From: Flammeovirga pacifica
Lineage (GTDB): Bacteria > Bacteroidota > Bacteroidia > Cytophagales > Flammeovirgaceae
Assembly: GCF_000807855.2 (NCBI RefSeq)
Contig: NZ_JRYR02000001.1
Coordinates: 1 to 64,000 of the forward strand
DNA: 64,000 bases
Direction of reading: 5' to 3'
Position numbers and translations under genes: made by a program. This document shows positions 17,113 to 26,352 of this stretch, piece by piece. Positions within the stretch are counted from its first letter, which is position 1; every line of letters begins with the position of its first letter. Under the pieces are notes generated by a model, which saw only the letters and a list, made by a program, of their open reading frames with translations, was not told the DNA's origin and ran no database searches.

Positions 17113-18324
17113 ATGAACTTCTTAAAAACAACTTTATTTTTTTTCTTACTATTTATCATAGGTTGTTCCTCTCAAAATAATAAAAAAGAAAATATCTCAA
17201 AGACTAAATGGAGAGCGGCAATTACCAATGATCACCAAAAAGATATTCCTTTTTACTTACAAGTAGAAGGGGAAGGTGAAAGTCAGGTTTGGACTGTGAT
17301 TAATGGTGAAGAGCGAATGCAATTAAATGACGTGTATTACGAAGGTGATTCTTTACACGTTCCTTTATTAATTTACGAAGCAGAAATTATCGTAAAAGAA
17401 ACTGATGAACATCTTTCAGGAAGGTTTTTAAGAAAAGAGGCGTATTCTTTAGCTTTTAATGCTGAGAAAGGAAAAGCTAAAAGGTTTACAAGCACTAAAG
17501 CTCCTGAAGTTGATTTTACTGGGAAGTATGCAGTGAAATTAGGAGAAACAGAAGCGATAGGGTTGTTTGCTCAAAATAGTGAATACGTTACTGGTACTTT
17601 CATGACGGCTACAGGAGATTATCGTTTTCTTGAAGGCATCGTGGAAGGTAACAAAATGAAATTATCTTCTTTCGATGGTGTTCATATTTTATTATTTGAA
17701 GTTGAGTTAAATGGAAATCAATTAGAAAATGGTAAGATGTGGTCTGGTAAAAGTGCTTATAAGACTTTTCAAGGCATTAAAGATGATAGGGCTAAAATGC
17801 CTGATCCAACAAAGCTAACTTACTTAAAAGAAGAGTATTCTCATATATCTTTTGCTTTTGAAAATGCAGAAGGGAAAGTAGTTTCTTTAGGAGATGAACG
17901 TTATGATGATAAAGTAGTAATTCTACAGATCATGGGTTCATGGTGCCCGAATTGTTTGGATGAAAGTAAGTTTTTTGCTCCTTTATATGATACTTACAAT
18001 AAAGACGGCTTAGAAATTATAGGTCTCTCTTTTGAAAGATCAGAAGAAGCAGAAAAAGCATTCAAAAGAATCACAAGGATGAAAAATAAGCTCAACCTAA
18101 ATTATGAGATTTTGTATGCAGGCACTCCTCAACAAACGGCTGAAGCTTTACCTATGTTAAACAAGGTGATGTCTTTTCCTACATCAATAGTAATTGATAA
18201 AAATAGAGAAGTTAGACAAATTCATACTGGGTTTACAGGCCCAAGTACAGGAGAATATTACGAAAAGTATGTGGCAGAGTTCACTCAGCTTATACAATTA
18301 TTACTTGCTGAAAAGAAAAGTTAA
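17113..18324 (+). CDS. TlpA-like thioredoxin-domain lipoprotein
   Basis: A 403-residue lipoprotein. The start at 17113 gives a hydrophobic signal with lipobox IIGCSS; an upstream ATG at 17065 would overlap the ABC gene and bury the signal. The first part (about 25-240) is a beta-rich domain like that before other Bacteroidota TlpA domains. The C-terminal AhpC/TSA-type thioredoxin domain holds the redox site WCPNC (277-281) and the cis-Pro segment SFPTSIVID. It would reduce disulfides or thiols outside the inner membrane. It lies in one transcription unit with the ABC ATPase. Confidence 0.85.
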   Translation: MNFLKTTLFFFLLFIIGCSSQNNKKENISKTKWRAAITNDHQKDIPFYLQVEGEGESQVWTVINGEERMQLNDVYYEGDSLHVPLLIYEAEIIVKETDEHLSGRFLRKEAYSLAFNAEKGKAKRFTSTKAPEVDFTGKYAVKLGETEAIGLFAQNSEYVTGTFMTATGDYRFLEGIVEGNKMKLSSFDGVHILLFEVELNGNQLENGKMWSGKSAYKTFQGIKDDRAKMPDPTKLTYLKEEYSHISFAFENAEGKVVSLGDERYDDKVVILQIMGSWCPNCLDESKFFAPLYDTYNKDGLEIIGLSFERSEEAEKAFKRITRMKNKLNLNYEILYAGTPQQTAEALPMLNKVMSFPTSIVIDKNREVRQIHTGFTGPSTGEYYEKYVAEFTQLIQLLLAEKKS

Positions 18325-18379
18325 AGCTTATTCAAAGTTATAGTTGATAGGTTAATCAGGTATTTTATAAATTGCAATT

Positions 18380-18979
18380 ATGTTAGCATCAAGTTTTTCT
18401 AAAGATAAAGTAGAAGCAGGTTTAGATGAGGCAGGGAGAGGTTGTTTGGCAGGACCTGTTGTAGCTGCAGCTGTAATTTTACCTAAAGACTTTTCGCATC
18501 CAGATTTGGATGATTCTAAAAAGTTAACGCATAAAAAAAGAATGGCTTTAAGAGAAATGATTCTCAAAGAAGCTATTGATTATAAAGTAATAGAAGTTCA
18601 AGCAGAAGAAATTGATAAAATCAATATTCTACAGGCTTCATTTACTGCAATGCATCGATGTGTAGACGGTTTAAAAGAAAAACCAGAATTATTATTGATT
18701 GATGGCAATAGATTTCGACCTTACAATGGTATAGAACATGAGTGTATTGTTAAAGGCGATGGTAAATTTTTAAGTATTGCTGCCGCCTCGATATTAGCAA
18801 AAACACATAGAGATTTATTGATGACTCAATTATCTGAAGAGTTTCCTCAATATGGTTGGGAGAAAAATGCAGGTTACCCTACAAAACAACATAGGGCAGC
18901 AATAGCAGCTCATGGCACTACTCCATGGCATAGAAACTCTTTCAAGCTTTTACCAGAACAAAAAACAATTCAATTTTAA
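18380..18979 (+). CDS. rnhB: ribonuclease HII
   Basis: 199 residues. RNase HII cuts 5' of ribonucleotides in RNA-DNA duplexes, in DNA replication and repair. The acidic metal site starts with GLDEAGRG (14-21; Asp16, Glu17), with LLIDGNRF (Asp about 110) and AKTHRD (Asp about 144) following. Length standard. It is the first of four genes packed with -1 to +3 bp spacing to 21266. Confidence 0.93.
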   Translation: MLASSFSKDKVEAGLDEAGRGCLAGPVVAAAVILPKDFSHPDLDDSKKLTHKKRMALREMILKEAIDYKVIEVQAEEIDKINILQASFTAMHRCVDGLKEKPELLLIDGNRFRPYNGIEHECIVKGDGKFLSIAAASILAKTHRDLLMTQLSEEFPQYGWEKNAGYPTKQHRAAIAAHGTTPWHRNSFKLLPEQKTIQF

Positions 18980-19695
18980 TGAAAAGGTACCTCTATATAC
19001 TACTATTCACTTTATTATGGGCTTGTGAAAACCCTAAGCCTTTTGGGGATTTGTACGTACAGGTAAGAGATGAACAAGGCAAAGAGGTAGCCAATGGTAA
19101 AGTAAATCTTTATGCTACTCATGAAGATTTTGTCGATCAAAAGAACCCTGTTGCATCAGAAGAAACTACCGATGGAAATGGTTTAGCCTTTTTCTTGAAA
19201 TTAGATAGTGGGTCTTATTACATTTCTGCTTCCTTATTAAATGAAGAGGAAGGCATTGAGAAAAATAATTTTTTAGTCAATACAGAGGTAAAAGTAATAA
19301 CAACAGAAATTGGATACAGAAATTCAGTAACTGTAATTATATGGGATTCTTATATTACTCATTTAACTTCCCCCAATGGGAAAAAATGGGTAATTACTAA
19401 AATGGTCGAAAGTGGTTCTGGAAATGAAATAGAAATACCTGATTGTAGTAAAGATGATGAGTGGGTTTTCTACAGAAATGGAACTTTTCAATACGATAAC
19501 TTAGAAACCACCTGTCCAGGAGGAGCAAATGAGAGTTTTGAAGGCAACTTCTCTCCTGTAGGAAATGGTTCTTATATCTTGATACAAGATGAGGAAGAAG
19601 TAGTTCGATACGGATTATATATTATATCTGTATCATCTACAGAAATGTTGGCTCAACTGGGGCCTAATTTGATTTATTATAAGCTAAAGTCTTAG
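18979..19695 (+). CDS. lipoprotein with Ig-like and lipocalin-like regions
   Basis: 238 residues. The start codon overlaps the rnhB stop by one base (TAATG). The signal peptide ends in LLWACENP, a lipobox. Residues 25-110 look like a carboxypeptidase-regulatory/Ig-like beta-sandwich (GDLYVQVRDEQGKEVANGKV). Residues 130-238 look like a lipocalin-type barrel common in Bacteroidota lipoproteins (GKKWVITKMVE, then two Cys). No enzyme motif. Function unknown; the position suggests translational coupling to rnhB, not a shared pathway. Confidence 0.65.
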   Translation: MKRYLYILLFTLLWACENPKPFGDLYVQVRDEQGKEVANGKVNLYATHEDFVDQKNPVASEETTDGNGLAFFLKLDSGSYYISASLLNEEEGIEKNNFLVNTEVKVITTEIGYRNSVTVIIWDSYITHLTSPNGKKWVITKMVESGSGNEIEIPDCSKDDEWVFYRNGTFQYDNLETTCPGGANESFEGNFSPVGNGSYILIQDEEEVVRYGLYIISVSSTEMLAQLGPNLIYYKLKS

Positions 19696-19698
19696 AAG

Positions 19699-20679
19699 AT
19701 GAATATAGGAGATAAAGTAAGAAGCTTACACGATAACATGGATGGTATTGTGGTAGGTTTTAAAAAAAATAATATTGTTGAGGTAGAAGTAGACGGTTTC
19801 CGTATGGATTTTATGGAAGGTGATCTAGCCATTGTATCTCAAGTAGAAACGGATGAATTTGGTAGTGTAGAAGAAGAAGAAAGAGTAGTGATACCTTCTC
19901 TTAAAAAGAAGCAGCATTCAAGACCAAAAGCCGCTCTACCACTGATTTCAGAAAGAGGTTTATTCATCGCATTTGTACATCAAAATGATCAAATTCTTGA
20001 TGTGTACATTTGTAATAACTCAGATTTAACCATTCCTTTTGTTTTAGGAACAGAAAGAAAAGGTGAATATAAAGGTGTTCATACAGCAGTTTTAAACTCT
20101 AGAACACAGCTAAAAGTAGATCAGGTAACCTTACAAAACTTCGAAGAATGGCCCGCTTATGTATTCCAATCTTTGTTTTTTTATGCGGGACCTAGTGTAA
20201 ACCACGAACCCCTTGTAAAGAAATTAAGATTTAAAGCGTCTACTTTCTTCAATAACAAAAAAGAAGTTCCAGGAATGAGTGCCGATGGTTATGTATTCCA
20301 ATTGGATGTGAAAGCTTTAGAGGCTGTGGATGCAGATAAATTAAAAGATGGTATTCTTGAAAGTAAATCGCATCAAACAGCAGTAGAAAAAGTAGTTCAA
20401 AAACCTAATTCTGAAATAGATTTACATGCAGAAGCTTTAGGGTTAGATCCTAATATGGGAAATACAACATTAAGCATGCAAATCCTTCATTTTGAGAAAG
20501 AATTGGATGCGGCTATAGTGAATGGAATGGATCATATTACTTTTATTCATGGTATAGGTAGTGGTAAATTAAAAACCGAGATACAAAAAAGATTATCCAA
20601 ACATGCTGATGTAGAATACTACGAAGATGCTCGTAAAGAGAAATTTGGATATGGTGCCACTTATGCTAAACTAAAATAA
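19699..20679 (+). CDS. DUF2027-Smr domain protein
   Basis: 326 residues. The N-terminus (1-50) is a small beta domain with KVRSLHDNMDGIVVGF, the middle (about 60-215) is the DUF2027-type domain, and the C-terminus (about 238-326) is an Smr domain: EIDLHAEAL, then FIHGIGSGKLK, the DLH...HGxGxGxL pattern of MutS2-type nicking endonucleases. Smr domains bind or cut branched DNA or RNA; here the domain is fused to a Bacteroidota-specific module, so the target is uncertain. It lies 3 bp after the upstream lipoprotein gene and 2 bp before the next gene. Confidence 0.85.
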   Translation: MNIGDKVRSLHDNMDGIVVGFKKNNIVEVEVDGFRMDFMEGDLAIVSQVETDEFGSVEEEERVVIPSLKKKQHSRPKAALPLISERGLFIAFVHQNDQILDVYICNNSDLTIPFVLGTERKGEYKGVHTAVLNSRTQLKVDQVTLQNFEEWPAYVFQSLFFYAGPSVNHEPLVKKLRFKASTFFNNKKEVPGMSADGYVFQLDVKALEAVDADKLKDGILESKSHQTAVEKVVQKPNSEIDLHAEALGLDPNMGNTTLSMQILHFEKELDAAIVNGMDHITFIHGIGSGKLKTEIQKRLSKHADVEYYEDARKEKFGYGATYAKLK

Positions 20680-20681
20680 GA

Positions 20682-21266
20682 ATGAACGTAAGAATTGCCA
20701 TTGGACTTGTACTTTTAGGCGCCGCAATTTTAATTTATGGGGTAAGTGCTCCTAAAGTTAATAATGAAGCAGATGCTTTAGAAAAAGCAATTCTAAACCA
20801 AGACAATTTACATATTGTCGAAGGTGTTGTAGACTCATCAAACTTTTTGATTGAAAGTTTTTTAGTAATCGCTTCTAAGGAAGAATTCACAGGAGCGGGG
20901 AAACACAATGGATTTAAATCTGTAGAGAAAAAAGTTCAAGACCTTAAGGTAAAAACACCAAAAGGAATCGAACTACTTGTTTTTGATCAGGTACCTTGGA
21001 GAGGTGAAGATGTTGCTCATATCTTATTAGAAGAGAAGACAAGTTCTAACGCACCCATTCAATGGTTGGGTTTAAGACAAGGAGGAAGGATAATTGCTGT
21101 GGGCGAAAAACAAAATGATAAGGTATATGTAAAATATGCTTATGCAGGTGATTTAAAAGATTATTTAAACCTTTTAGAAGAAGGTTCTAAAGTTTTAAAT
21201 ATAGTCTGTGCAATTTTAGCTTTTATAGGTCTTCCATTATTCCTTTGGGGAGTAATCAAAAAATAA
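20682..21266 (+). CDS. membrane-anchored protein with two terminal TM segments
   Basis: 194 residues. A hydrophobic segment at 5-22 and another at 171-190 flank a soluble beta-rich middle of about 145 residues. The order TM-soluble-TM resembles GIDE/MULAN-like domains, but I see no diagnostic motif and do not assign it. It is the last gene of the rnhB operon, followed by a terminator at 21312. Confidence 0.55.
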   Translation: MNVRIAIGLVLLGAAILIYGVSAPKVNNEADALEKAILNQDNLHIVEGVVDSSNFLIESFLVIASKEEFTGAGKHNGFKSVEKKVQDLKVKTPKGIELLVFDQVPWRGEDVAHILLEEKTSSNAPIQWLGLRQGGRIIAVGEKQNDKVYVKYAYAGDLKDYLNLLEEGSKVLNIVCAILAFIGLPLFLWGVIKK

Positions 21267-21311
21267 GTTCCTTTTAAATAGAACAATAATACATAATTAA
21301 GTATAAATCGG

Positions 21312-21341
21312 AAAGTCACTTTTATTAAGTGACTTTTTTTA
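21312..21341 (+). terminator. terminator of the rnhB operon
   Basis: AAAGTCACTT (21312-21321) pairs perfectly with AAGTGACTTT (21327-21336), with a 5-base loop and a T-run. Confidence 0.88.
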
Positions 21342-21398
21342 TGATCTTTATATTTTAGTCAATCACAATAAGTGAATTAGCAAACTCTCACAACTTAT

Positions 21399-23261
21399 AT
21401 GCTATCAAAATACAAACTATTCGTTACTGCTTTATTTCTTTTTTTTCCCTTTTTCCTCTTTTCTCAACAAGCGAAAGTGATTAGCTATGATACTCAGATA
21501 GCTTTTGAAAATGGGAAATTAAAAAAGACAGTAGATGTAGCACTTCAAATTAATGATAAGAGAGCTGTAGACCTTGGGGAGATAGAAATACCCTATAATT
21601 CTTCAATGAGGATTAATCGTGCCTATATTTTGGATGCCCAAGGGCAACTTGTCAAAAAACTGAAAGGAAAAGATATTAACACCAAATCGTTAACCGAAAA
21701 TGCTACTTTTTATAGTGATGCAAATATCAAATATTTTACCTTAAAATGGAGCTCCTTCCCTTATTCTATTCATTATTCTTACACAACTTCAGTAGATAAT
21801 TTTATAAGTATCACTCATTGGATACCTTTCATTTATAAAAATATAAACACCGAATCGGCAACATTAGAAGTTGTACTCCCTAAAGACTATGAATACAAAG
21901 TCTATGAACAAAAAGGCGGATTTATCAAACATGAAAAAAAAACGGATGAACATGTGATTTTATCATGGGAACTTGATCCTATGTTAAGTGTAAAAATAAG
22001 AGAAGAACGTTTCTCTGCACATATCCAAGACCTTTTACCTATGGTCTTAATTACTCCAAAGAGCTTTAAGTATGGTGAAATAGGTGATCTGTCAACATGG
22101 AATTCTTATGGTGATTGGGTATATAGTTTGTCTGAAGGAATGGATGAATTGACGACTTCAGAAAAAGAAAAAGTCCATGCTTTAACAGATCATATTTCTA
22201 CTAAAGAAGAAAAAGTAAAGGTGCTCTATAATTATCTTCAAGAAAACACTAGATACATAAATGTTTCTGTAGATATTGGAGGACTTGTGCCTTATCCTGC
22301 TTCTTATGTTTGTGAAAATAAATACGGCGATTGTAAAGCACTCACAAACTATATGAAAGCCTTATTAAAAGAAGTAGGAATCCCATCTTATGCAGTAGAT
22401 GTAAAAGCTGGTAAAAAGGTTAAAAAGATTATACATGATTTTCCTAGTCAACAATTTAATCACGTTATTCTTGGTGTGCCCTTAGAGAATGATACCCTAT
22501 TTTTAGAAAACACCTCTAAGTATTTACCCTATAATTATCTAGGAGACTTTACTTATGGTAGAGAAGCGTTATGGATAGAAAAAGGTAATTCTAGACTAAT
22601 AACTTTACCCAAGTATACTACACAAACAGCCAAAGAAGAATTAGATTTACAATATACTTTTAATGAGGATTTATCGGCAAAAATTGACATTCAGTGGACT
22701 GTTAGAGGAGCCCATTTTAGTAATATTCTCCATGTAAAAAACCTGACCAAAGAGGAAGATAAAATCAACTATTTTAAAAACGTAGGCTTAACCTACAATA
22801 TCAATGTAGAAACCATAGAATTTGAAGAGAACAATAAGAGTGATGAGATTAAAGTTCATATTAAAGGATCTTCAAATAAGATAATAAGAAAGGTGGGGAC
22901 TTTATTTGTGATTTCACCCACGAGTTTTTTTGATACAAAATTAGAAGGAGTAGATGAGCGAATTAATGATATCGTTATTCATCATCCCACTCATCAACAA
23001 ATAACAGTAAGTTATGATTTAGGCTCTTTGAGCGATAGGTATGTTGAATTATCACCAGAGAAGATTATAAGGTCTAAGTACGGTAGTTTTGCGATCACTT
23101 ATGAAAATTTAAAAGACAAACATTTGGTGAAAATGCATCAGACTTATTTATTACCAAGTGCCACTTACCCTAAGGAAGAATACCAAGATTTTTATGATTT
23201 TATTAAAGATATTGAAAGAATCATGAAAGACTCTAATATTATACTAAAGCGAACAATTTAA
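21399..23261 (+). CDS. DUF3857 transglutaminase-domain protein, active-site type
   Basis: A 620-residue exported protein (signal peptide about 1-24, ending LFSQQ). An N-terminal DUF3857 beta domain (about 30-240) is followed by a transglutaminase-like core: a Cys in KYGDCKAL (Cys312), a His in FNHVILG (about 353), and an Asn in the place of the third residue (FLENTS). A C-terminal DUF3858-like beta domain completes it. It could be a peptidase or amide-bond-forming enzyme in the periplasm. It is followed after 4 bp by a paralogue whose active-site Cys is missing, so the two are probably co-expressed. Confidence 0.82.
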   Translation: MLSKYKLFVTALFLFFPFFLFSQQAKVISYDTQIAFENGKLKKTVDVALQINDKRAVDLGEIEIPYNSSMRINRAYILDAQGQLVKKLKGKDINTKSLTENATFYSDANIKYFTLKWSSFPYSIHYSYTTSVDNFISITHWIPFIYKNINTESATLEVVLPKDYEYKVYEQKGGFIKHEKKTDEHVILSWELDPMLSVKIREERFSAHIQDLLPMVLITPKSFKYGEIGDLSTWNSYGDWVYSLSEGMDELTTSEKEKVHALTDHISTKEEKVKVLYNYLQENTRYINVSVDIGGLVPYPASYVCENKYGDCKALTNYMKALLKEVGIPSYAVDVKAGKKVKKIIHDFPSQQFNHVILGVPLENDTLFLENTSKYLPYNYLGDFTYGREALWIEKGNSRLITLPKYTTQTAKEELDLQYTFNEDLSAKIDIQWTVRGAHFSNILHVKNLTKEEDKINYFKNVGLTYNINVETIEFEENNKSDEIKVHIKGSSNKIIRKVGTLFVISPTSFFDTKLEGVDERINDIVIHHPTHQQITVSYDLGSLSDRYVELSPEKIIRSKYGSFAITYENLKDKHLVKMHQTYLLPSATYPKEEYQDFYDFIKDIERIMKDSNIILKRTI

Positions 23262-23265
23262 AGAA

Positions 23266-25233
23266 ATGAAAACACTATTTAATTTATTTTTTCTATTGAT
23301 ATTTTTTGGATCAATCAATAGTTACTGTCAAGATATTACCATGGAATATGGTAAAGTAAACCTATTAGACTTTAATATTACTATACCTAATAATGACGAT
23401 GCCTATGTGCTGTTTGATAAAGGGGAAGTGAAATTTTCTTACAATGAAAGAAAAGGATATGTAGTTATCTTTACCAAAACGAAAAGAATTCTAATTGGAT
23501 CAGATAAAGGTATGGAACAAGCAGAAGTTGAGGTACCTCTTTATCATGGTAGCAATGGCCCTGAAGCTATATATTCTTTTGAGGCCTGTTCTTACAATAT
23601 TGAAAACTCAGCGATTGTAACAGAGAAAATTGGAAAGAAAGACCTTTTAGAAGAAAAACTGACTGAAAAACATTACATCAATAAATTTACTTTGCCTAAA
23701 GTAAAAAAAGGAACAGTCATAGAATATACCTACAAAATTGAATCACCTTATATTTTTCAATTACCTGAATGGAGGTTTCAAGATAGAATACCTACTAAAT
23801 TTAGTCAGTATACTATTTCAATGATTCCGATCTATAGTTATATTTATACCACTCAAGGGATCAGCAAATTCAGTTCTACAAAACAAAAAATACTGAATGG
23901 TAAGTTCCCTTATCATGGCAAAAATTACGATGTGATAAAGTATGAATTCGTCATGGAAAACACAATAGGATTTAAAGATGAAAAATTTATTTCGAGTAGA
24001 AGTGATTACATCCAGCAATTACAATTTCAGCTGAGTGAATATCAATCTTCAACGGGCTCAATTGTGAAAGTATTAAACACCTATGAAAAATATATTGATG
24101 AATTAAGAAAGGATGCCCGATTTGGAAAGTACATTAAGAAGTCTACTTCTTTTGCAAAAAAAGTATTTGAAGAGCATCCAGAATTAATTGAAGGAACGAA
24201 ACAAGAGCAAGTCGAAAAGATGATACGATTTGTAAAAGATGAATTGAACTTTAATAAGATAGGGTCAATCTTAGCTGATGCTTCACCTAAAAAAGTTTAT
24301 GAAGACAAAGAAGGCAATATAGCTGAAATCAATTTCTTTTTAGGTGGGTTATTAAATGCTATAGGTGTGGAAGTTGAACCAGTTATTTTATCTACAAGAG
24401 GTAATGGCAAAATTAATAAAAAATACCCCTTTCAAGATAGAATTAATTATGTAATTCTTCTTATCAATATTGATGGGAGAAAAGAATTAGTAGATGCTTC
24501 AGAACCTTTATTAGATAACTTTGTATTGCCTATTCGATGTAATAATGGAGATGGTTTAGTTATTGGAGCCGAAACTACTGGATGGGTAAAAGTGGGGAAT
24601 AAATCTACTTCATTAAATAGTACAATTGTAATGATAAATGCTATTGATGTAGAAAATAAAGTAGCTAACGTCAGCTACGTAAACAATACCAATAAGCTTG
24701 AAGCGTACAAAGAAAAATTGAAGTTTGAAAACAATAATGACTTAATCAAGAAGAAATTGATCGATAGAGGGTTTAAGTCACTGGATAAATTTAAGTCACA
24801 AAATTATGATTCTTACATAAGAAACTATCGAATTGCTGCTTCTGGAGCAACTGAAATAGAAACGTTTCAGGAACATGTAGTCATTCTTCCTTTCTTAAAA
24901 ATATATGATGATGAAAACCCCTTCACCCAACATATAAGAACATATCCGATCGATTTTGTCAATGCAGTTACTAATTACGGAAAATCTACGATTGTAATAC
25001 CAGAAGGATATGAATTTGTAGAAGGTCCAAAATCATATTCATTAAAAAATTATTCCTTAGATGTTATCATTGATACTAAATTAGAAAATGATAAAGTATC
25101 TGTTGAGTTTAAGTTCAATATTAAAAAAGCAATGTTTGCACCTGAAGATTATTTCATGATCAAAAAGGTCTACGATAAATATCTAGAATGTATCACCACT
25201 CCTGTAGTATTAAAAAAGAGTGTTGAACAATAG
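23266..25233 (+). CDS. DUF3857 transglutaminase-fold protein, lacking the catalytic Cys
   Basis: A 655-residue exported paralogue of the preceding protein (signal peptide to about 22, SYCQD). DUF3857 covers about 40-250. The transglutaminase core is recognisable from GGLLNAIGVEVEPVILSTRGNG (around 360-385), but the segment that carries the Cys in active forms reads EGNIAEINFF, without Cys. It is therefore likely non-catalytic, perhaps a binding or structural partner. It ends at a strong terminator. Confidence 0.8.
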   Translation: MKTLFNLFFLLIFFGSINSYCQDITMEYGKVNLLDFNITIPNNDDAYVLFDKGEVKFSYNERKGYVVIFTKTKRILIGSDKGMEQAEVEVPLYHGSNGPEAIYSFEACSYNIENSAIVTEKIGKKDLLEEKLTEKHYINKFTLPKVKKGTVIEYTYKIESPYIFQLPEWRFQDRIPTKFSQYTISMIPIYSYIYTTQGISKFSSTKQKILNGKFPYHGKNYDVIKYEFVMENTIGFKDEKFISSRSDYIQQLQFQLSEYQSSTGSIVKVLNTYEKYIDELRKDARFGKYIKKSTSFAKKVFEEHPELIEGTKQEQVEKMIRFVKDELNFNKIGSILADASPKKVYEDKEGNIAEINFFLGGLLNAIGVEVEPVILSTRGNGKINKKYPFQDRINYVILLINIDGRKELVDASEPLLDNFVLPIRCNNGDGLVIGAETTGWVKVGNKSTSLNSTIVMINAIDVENKVANVSYVNNTNKLEAYKEKLKFENNNDLIKKKLIDRGFKSLDKFKSQNYDSYIRNYRIAASGATEIETFQEHVVILPFLKIYDDENPFTQHIRTYPIDFVNAVTNYGKSTIVIPEGYEFVEGPKSYSLKNYSLDVIIDTKLENDKVSVEFKFNIKKAMFAPEDYFMIKKVYDKYLECITTPVVLKKSVEQ

Positions 25234-25239
25234 AAATTT

Positions 25240-25276
25240 AAAAGGTTATCTCTTATCTTAAAGAGATAACCTTTTC
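25240..25276 (+). terminator. terminator of the DUF3857 pair
   Basis: AAAAGGTTATCTCTT (25240-25254) pairs perfectly with AAGAGATAACCTTTT (25261-25275), a 15-bp stem with a T-ended right arm. It sits just before the mmuM start at 25285. Confidence 0.88.
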
Positions 25277-25284
25277 ATTTTATT

Positions 25285-26187
25285 ATGAAACTCAACAACG
25301 AATTATATATCCTTGATGGAGGCCTATCGAATGCCATAAAGAGATTAGGAGGAAACATCAATGATGAATTATGGACCGCTCAACTTATTGATAAAAATTC
25401 AGATCTTATTGTCAAAGCACATTTAAATTATTTAAATGCAGGAGCTGATATTATTATCACAAGTAGTTATCAAGCAAGTATCGACGGATTTACTTCAAAA
25501 GGTTATACTTTAAATGAAGCTGAAGAACTCATTATCAAAACCACAAATTTAGCTTTAAAAGCCAAAAAAGAATATCAAAAAGGAAGTTCAAAAGAAGTTT
25601 ATATAGCAGGAAGTATTGGACCGTATGCCGCGTATTTAGCAGATGGGAGCGAATATACAGGCCAATATTCTGTTGATAAAAGTATTTTGTATGAATTTCA
25701 TCAAAAGAGGATCAAGTTATTAGATAAAACACCTATAGATTTATTTGCTGTTGAGACGATTCCATCATTGGAAGAAGTAGAAGTTTTGAATGAAATTTTA
25801 CATGACACAATCCACAAAGCTTGGGTTTCTGTGGTCTGTAAAAATGGGAAAGAATTAAGTGATGGTACTTCTATCAAAGAGGTGGCTCAATTGATTTCCT
25901 CCAATACAAATATTTTGGGAATTGGTATTAATTGTACCCATCCTAAGTATATCAAAAGTTTAATTAGTGAGATTTTAAATTCGGATTACAATAATAATAT
26001 TGTCATTTATCCTAATGCAGGTATGGTATATGATGCCGACACAAAAAATTGGATAGGGACATCCAAACCAGAAGAGTTTATTCATTTAGCGAAAAAATGG
26101 AAAAAACTAGGAGTGAAAATTATAGGAGGTTGTTGTGAAATTGGAGAAGATCATATTAAAAAGCTGAATGATGAGCTAAGAAATTGA
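25285..26187 (+). CDS. mmuM: homocysteine S-methyltransferase
   Basis: A 300-residue zinc-dependent methyltransferase that makes methionine from homocysteine and S-methylmethionine or S-adenosylmethionine. The zinc site is complete: GINC (Cys217) and GGCCEIG (Cys283, Cys284). The N-terminal LDGGLSNAIKRLGG corresponds to the DGG(L/M)x(T/N)xLexxG start of the family. Length and order are standard. No SAM riboswitch or permease is seen nearby. Confidence 0.88.
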   Translation: MKLNNELYILDGGLSNAIKRLGGNINDELWTAQLIDKNSDLIVKAHLNYLNAGADIIITSSYQASIDGFTSKGYTLNEAEELIIKTTNLALKAKKEYQKGSSKEVYIAGSIGPYAAYLADGSEYTGQYSVDKSILYEFHQKRIKLLDKTPIDLFAVETIPSLEEVEVLNEILHDTIHKAWVSVVCKNGKELSDGTSIKEVAQLISSNTNILGIGINCTHPKYIKSLISEILNSDYNNNIVIYPNAGMVYDADTKNWIGTSKPEEFIHLAKKWKKLGVKIIGGCCEIGEDHIKKLNDELRN

Positions 26188-26352
26188 TTTTAACTAATAT
26201 AAATAGTATAATTCTTGGTTATATTATATAATGTTTGCAAATTATATTAGGTACAACTTATTTTAAATAGAATTCTTCAATTCTAAATTAAAAACAACTT
26301 TAGTTCATATTTTACAAATAGTAAACACTCACTTAATTTTTACACACAGACT

